DNA from: Nocardioides sp. BP30
GTDB lineage: Bacteria > Actinomycetota > Actinomycetes > Propionibacteriales > Nocardioidaceae
Direction: 5' to 3'
Assembly (NCBI RefSeq): GCF_029873215.1
Contig: NZ_CP123620.1
Span: 2,108,001-2,172,000, forward strand
Length of the DNA stretch: 64,000 bases
Positions within the stretch are counted from its first letter, which is position 1. The number at the start of each line of letters is the position of its first letter. The position numbers were made by a program, and so were the translations under genes. Below, one piece after another: positions 60,704 through 64,000 of the stretch. The notes beneath the pieces were generated by a model. The model was given only the letters and a program-made list of their open reading frames with translations. It searched no databases and was not told where the DNA came from.

Positions 60704-60727
<24 letters not shown>
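59618..60727 (+). CDS. Alpha/alpha-toroid protein (prenyltransferase/cyclase-like), unknown function
   Basis: A 369-aa soluble protein with repeated aromatic and Gly motifs: SGAIPWAAGEHVDIWNHVEGAMAML, RADGSWPMKI, VWGGIRWTPVDDL, ENGSYWTGWVYADEGYQNDNPDVYWPQEQTTYTAAAVLLA. These resemble the alpha/alpha barrels of terpene cyclases, prenyltransferase beta subunits and some glycosidases, but the cyclase DXDD motif is not seen. I cannot name the activity. The last residues and the TGA are supplied by a 22-bp repeat array, so the C-terminus may vary. Confidence 0.8.
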
Positions 60728-61606
<879 letters not shown>

Positions 61607-61680
61607 CTAGACAGGTACGCCGCGAAGCCACGCCGGAGACCGCCTCGCGAGAGGTGAATGACACCGGGGTGACCCTCGAT

Positions 61681-61709
61681 TTGGCACGGCATGGGGTCTC
61701 GGCTAGTGT
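61681..61709 (+). promoter_or_regulatory. Promoter of the tRNA operon
   Basis: -35 TTGGCA (61681-61686), 17-nt spacer, -10 TAGTGT (61704-61709), about 60 nt before the first tRNA. It is the clearest housekeeping-type promoter in the window. Confidence 0.75.
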
Positions 61710-61770
61710 TCTCGACGTCGCCGAGGCGAGGGGCTCGACCGCAAGGGAGAGCGCCGATCCGAGGAGATGT

Positions 61771-61843
61771 GCGGACGTAGCTCAGTTGGTAGAGCGCAAC
61801 CTTGCCAAGGTTGAGGTCGCGAGTTCGAGCCTCGTCGTCCGCT
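61771..61843 (+). tRNA. tRNA-Gly (GCC)
   Basis: A full cloverleaf: acceptor GCGGACG/CGTCCGC, D-arm GCTC...GAGC, anticodon stem CAACC/GGTTG with loop TTGCCAA (anticodon GCC, 61804-61806), T-arm GCGAG TTCGAGC CTCGT. Discriminator T; CCA is not encoded. First of three tRNAs in one operon. Confidence 0.96.
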
Positions 61844-61863
61844 CTGAGGTGCACAGCCTCCGC

Positions 61864-61937
61864 GGTGGGTTGGCCGAGAGGCGAGGCAACGGACTGCAAA
61901 TCCGTGTACACGGGTTCAAATCCCGTACCCACCTCCA
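61864..61937 (+). tRNA. tRNA-Cys (GCA)
   Basis: Acceptor GGTGGGT/ACCCACC, anticodon loop CTGCAAA (anticodon GCA), T-loop TTCAAAT, discriminator T typical of tRNA-Cys, and an encoded CCA (61935-61937). It lies 20 nt after tRNA-Gly. Confidence 0.96.
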
Positions 61938-61962
61938 ACCCGCTAGAATTTCATAAAGACCC

Positions 61963-62037
61963 GGACGATTGGCGCAGCGGTAGCGCGCTTCCTTGACACG
62001 GAAGAGGTCACTGGTTCAAACCCAGTATCGTCCACCA
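61963..62037 (+). tRNA. tRNA-Val (GAC)
   Basis: Acceptor GGACGAT/ATCGTCC, anticodon loop TTGACAC (anticodon GAC), T-loop TTCAAAC, discriminator A and encoded CCA (62035-62037). It lies 25 nt after tRNA-Cys. Confidence 0.96.
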
Positions 62038-62041
62038 CTTC

Positions 62042-62069
62042 GAACGGCCTCGCAGATGCGGGGCCGTTC
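62042..62069 (+). terminator. Terminator of the tRNA operon
   Basis: A 12-bp stem (62042-62053 with 62058-62069, one wobble) and 4-nt loop, 4 nt after the last tRNA. Confidence 0.87.
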
Positions 62070-62201
62070 GTCATGCCCCGTGGCCGACGTGATCGGCGAC
62101 AGGGATCGAGTCGGCCACGGCAGCGGAGCTGAAGCGGCCACAGCCCTCTTCGGCCGCGGGTCGATCCGCGGTTGCCGGGCACGCCTTGAGAGACTGCGGA
62201 C

Positions 62202-62819
62202 GTGCCCGAGCCAGTCGTCCGCGTGTGCCGGATCGCGGAGGTCCCACGCGACCCGGGACTGCTCACCGAAGCGGAGGTACGCCGCGTCCGCCGTCTCGTG
62301 CACCGGGCCGATCGAGAGGCCTACCGAGCAGCGCACGTGCTCGCGCGACTGGTCGCCGCGGAGCTCGCCGGGGTCGCGGCGGCGTCGGTGGTGCTGGTCC
62401 AGCGGTGCCCGAGCTGCGGCGCCACCGATCACGGCAGGCCCGCGGTCGCCGGGATGCCGCACGTGCACGTCAGCCTGAGCCACACCCGCGGGGTCGTGGC
62501 CGCTGTGGCAGCGACGACCGTCTGCGGCATCGACGCGGAGACCGTCCGTGCCCGCGTGCCGGTCGAGGCTCTGACCGACCGCGAGCGGAGGTGGGTCGCT
62601 CGGCAGCCGGACCCCGGTACCGCATCCGTGGCGCTGTGGGTGCGCAAGGAGGCGTGGGCCAAGGCCAGCGGGGAGGGGCTCGACCAGGCGATGTCCCGTG
62701 ACGTCCTCGATGCCGGCTGGTTGACCGGCGAGGTCTCCACCGCGGAGTACGCCGCGGCCTGGGTGGTGCTCGCCGACACGACGCCGGCACCCGCGAGCGT
62801 CGGGGCCGACCCCCGCTAG
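62202..62819 (+). CDS. 4'-phosphopantetheinyl transferase (Sfp-type)
   Basis: A 205-aa PPTase with both signature motifs: VCGIDAETVRARV (the G-I/V-D-x-E Mg2+ site) and WVRKEAWAKASGEGL (W-x2-KEA-x2-K). It moves the phosphopantetheine arm of CoA onto carrier proteins. It starts at GTG. The stop codon TAG is part of the -10 hexamer (TAGGGT) of the next gene. Confidence 0.88.
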   Translation: MPEPVVRVCRIAEVPRDPGLLTEAEVRRVRRLVHRADREAYRAAHVLARLVAAELAGVAAASVVLVQRCPSCGATDHGRPAVAGMPHVHVSLSHTRGVVAAVAATTVCGIDAETVRARVPVEALTDRERRWVARQPDPGTASVALWVRKEAWAKASGEGLDQAMSRDVLDAGWLTGEVSTAEYAAAWVVLADTTPAPASVGADPR

Positions 62820-62828
62820 GGTCACTCC

Positions 62829-63650
62829 ATGCGCGCCTGGATCGACGGACAGCTCCTCGAGGACCCCACCGCCCCGGCCGTCAGCGTCTTCGACCACGGT
62901 CTCACCGTGGGGGACGCCGTCTTCGAGGCGATCAAGGTCGTCGACGGGGAGGCGTTCGCGCTGACGCGGCACCTCGAGCGGCTGCAGCGCTCGGCGACAG
63001 GCCTCGGGATCGGTCCGGTGGACGACGCGGCCCTGCGTGAGGGCGTCAGCGCCGTCCTGGCCGCCGAGCCGGTGGGCCTGGGCCGCATCCGGATCACCGT
63101 GACCGGCGGGCCGGCGCCGCTCGGCTCGGGCCGTGGCGATGCGGCGCCAACCATCATCGTCGCGGTGAGCGAGGTGCCTGCGTTCGCCGAGACCACCCGG
63201 GTGATCACGGTGCCGTGGCCGCGCAACGAGCGCGGCGCGCTGGCCGGCCTGAAGACCACGTCGTACGCCGAGAACGTGGTGGCGCTGGCCGAGGCCGCGC
63301 GTCGCGGTGCCGGCGAGGCGGTCTTCGCCAACACGGTGGGCAACCTGTGCGAGGGCACCGGCACGAACGTCTTCTACGTCGTCGACGGCGAGCTGCGCAC
63401 GCCGACGCTGGCGAGCGGCTGCCTGGCGGGAGTGACGCGGGCGCTGATCCTGGAGTGGTATGGCGGCGTGGAGGTCGACGAGCCCATCGGCGTCGTGGCC
63501 GATCAGGCCAGCGAGGTCTTCCTGGCCTCGACCCTGCGCGACGCGCAGGCGGTGCTCGACTGGGACGGGAAGGAGCTTGCGTACGGTCCTGTCACCCGGG
63601 CGGTACGCGAGGTATGGCGGGAGCGGGAGCCCGAGCTGCTCGGGCGCTGA
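62829..63650 (+). CDS. pabC: Aminodeoxychorismate lyase-like class IV aminotransferase
   Basis: A 273-aa PLP fold type IV enzyme: VFDHGLTVGDAVFEAIKVVDG at the N-terminus, the PLP lysine in GLKTTSYAENVVALAEA, and EGTGTNVFYVVDGELRTP...CLAGVTR. This fits 4-amino-4-deoxychorismate lyase (folate pathway) best; a branched-chain or D-amino acid aminotransferase cannot be excluded. TAGGGT (62817-62822) lies 6 nt before the ATG (leaderless). It ends directly against the convergent SsgA-family gene. Confidence 0.85.
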   Translation: MRAWIDGQLLEDPTAPAVSVFDHGLTVGDAVFEAIKVVDGEAFALTRHLERLQRSATGLGIGPVDDAALREGVSAVLAAEPVGLGRIRITVTGGPAPLGSGRGDAAPTIIVAVSEVPAFAETTRVITVPWPRNERGALAGLKTTSYAENVVALAEAARRGAGEAVFANTVGNLCEGTGTNVFYVVDGELRTPTLASGCLAGVTRALILEWYGGVEVDEPIGVVADQASEVFLASTLRDAQAVLDWDGKELAYGPVTRAVREVWREREPELLGR

Positions 63651-64000
63651 TCAGTCGGCGATGCCGAGCAGGTCGGCGATCAGGCCGTCCATGTCCAGGT
63701 GGTCGGTCTCGGTGCCGACCGGAACCGTCGCGAACGTGCGCGACAGGAACGTCTGCAGCTCGTGGGTGCACGCCTGCGCGACCAGCCGTCCATCGGGGGA
63801 GGAGAAGTCGAGCACCGCCACCGCGCGGGCGTCGTCGTCGATGCTCGGATAGATCTTGACGTCGCCCTCGCCCGCCGGCGCGGCCAGCCCCTTCAGCAAC
63901 AGCGTGCGGGCCAGGACCCACTCGACGTCGCCGGTGCCGGAGTGGAAGGTCATGCTGACCGCGTACGGGTCGTCGCGCCGGTAGCCCAGGGTGGTCGGCA
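63651..64000 (-). CDS. SsgA family sporulation/cell division regulator, 5' truncated
   Basis: The C-terminal 115 or so residues of an SsgA-like protein; the frame runs off the right edge. It reads LGYRRDDPYAVSMTFHSG, VEWVLARTLLLKGL, and GDVKIYPS, the family core (SsgB is the most widespread member). These proteins guide FtsZ placement and septation in actinobacteria. An ATG at 63953 is internal, because conserved family sequence continues upstream of it. Confidence 0.87.
   Translation of the reverse strand, partial: PTTLGYRRDDPYAVSMTFHSGTGDVEWVLARTLLLKGLAAPAGEGDVKIYPSIDDDARAVAVLDFSSPDGRLVAQACTHELQTFLSRTFATVPVGTETDHLDMDGLIADLLGIAD

Overview
The window is high-GC actinobacterial DNA, most like Nocardioides or a relative. 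Supporting signs are GTG/TTG starts, many TAnnnT hexamers 6-8 nt before start codons (leaderless mRNAs), an actinobacterial LexA box in front of a 13E12-type HNH gene, an SsgA-family gene, a mycofactocin-type SDR, and the htdX-fabG4-fadA2 arrangement known from mycobacteria. No insertion sequence, phage block, CRISPR array or rRNA operon is visible.

Region 1 (1-28.8 kb) is a catabolic island. It holds a CoA-transferase, an enoyl-CoA hydratase and a paired set of acyl-CoA dehydrogenases. Two tandem paralogous ATPase/winged-helix/BTAD regulators follow, then a PhyH-type dioxygenase, an ankyrin protein, an aldehyde dehydrogenase and a flavin reductase. On the minus strand lie an FprB-like ferredoxin reductase, an SDR, a small conserved protein, an acyl-CoA synthetase and a P450-type ferredoxin. 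A CUT2-type ABC importer with a mycofactocin-type SDR comes next, then a second ferredoxin reductase, a P450, an alpha/beta hydrolase, a zinc alcohol dehydrogenase and a luciferase-family oxidoreductase. Read together these suggest uptake, P450 hydroxylation, alcohol to aldehyde to acid oxidation, CoA activation, and alpha/beta-oxidation of an unknown hydrophobic, possibly branched or cyclic, compound.

The most striking signal is a shared promoter architecture inside this island. Two (R)TAACG hexamers lie as direct repeats exactly 12 bp apart, followed after 10 nt (9 nt in one case) by a -10-like hexamer. It occurs before eight promoters of the island, always pointing toward the gene. Tandem direct repeats set over the -35 region are how SARP/BTAD activators bind, so the twin BTAD regulators are the obvious candidates. 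A ninth repeat pair with the same period lies before the thiolase at 41.1 kb.

Region 2 (28.9-64 kb) is mostly housekeeping: aconitase, small conserved proteins, dxs, a PAC2 protein, thioesterase II, the htdX-fabG4-fadA2 block, a Ser/Thr kinase, a TetR regulator with its probable operator, DNA repair genes (an ATP-dependent ligase, an AlkA-like glycosylase, uvrB), a phospholipase D-family protein and an MFS transporter. The LexA-box/HNH gene, VanZ, a MmcQ/YjbR-family protein, a GH6 hydrolase and an FNR2-type reductase follow. Then comes an uncharacterised glycosyltransferase-methyltransferase-toroid protein cluster with a facing methyltransferase, a tRNA-Gly/Cys/Val operon, a PPTase, a PabC-like enzyme and a truncated SsgA-family gene. 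A related 22-bp tandem repeat occurs at two gene ends (52.5 and 60.7 kb).
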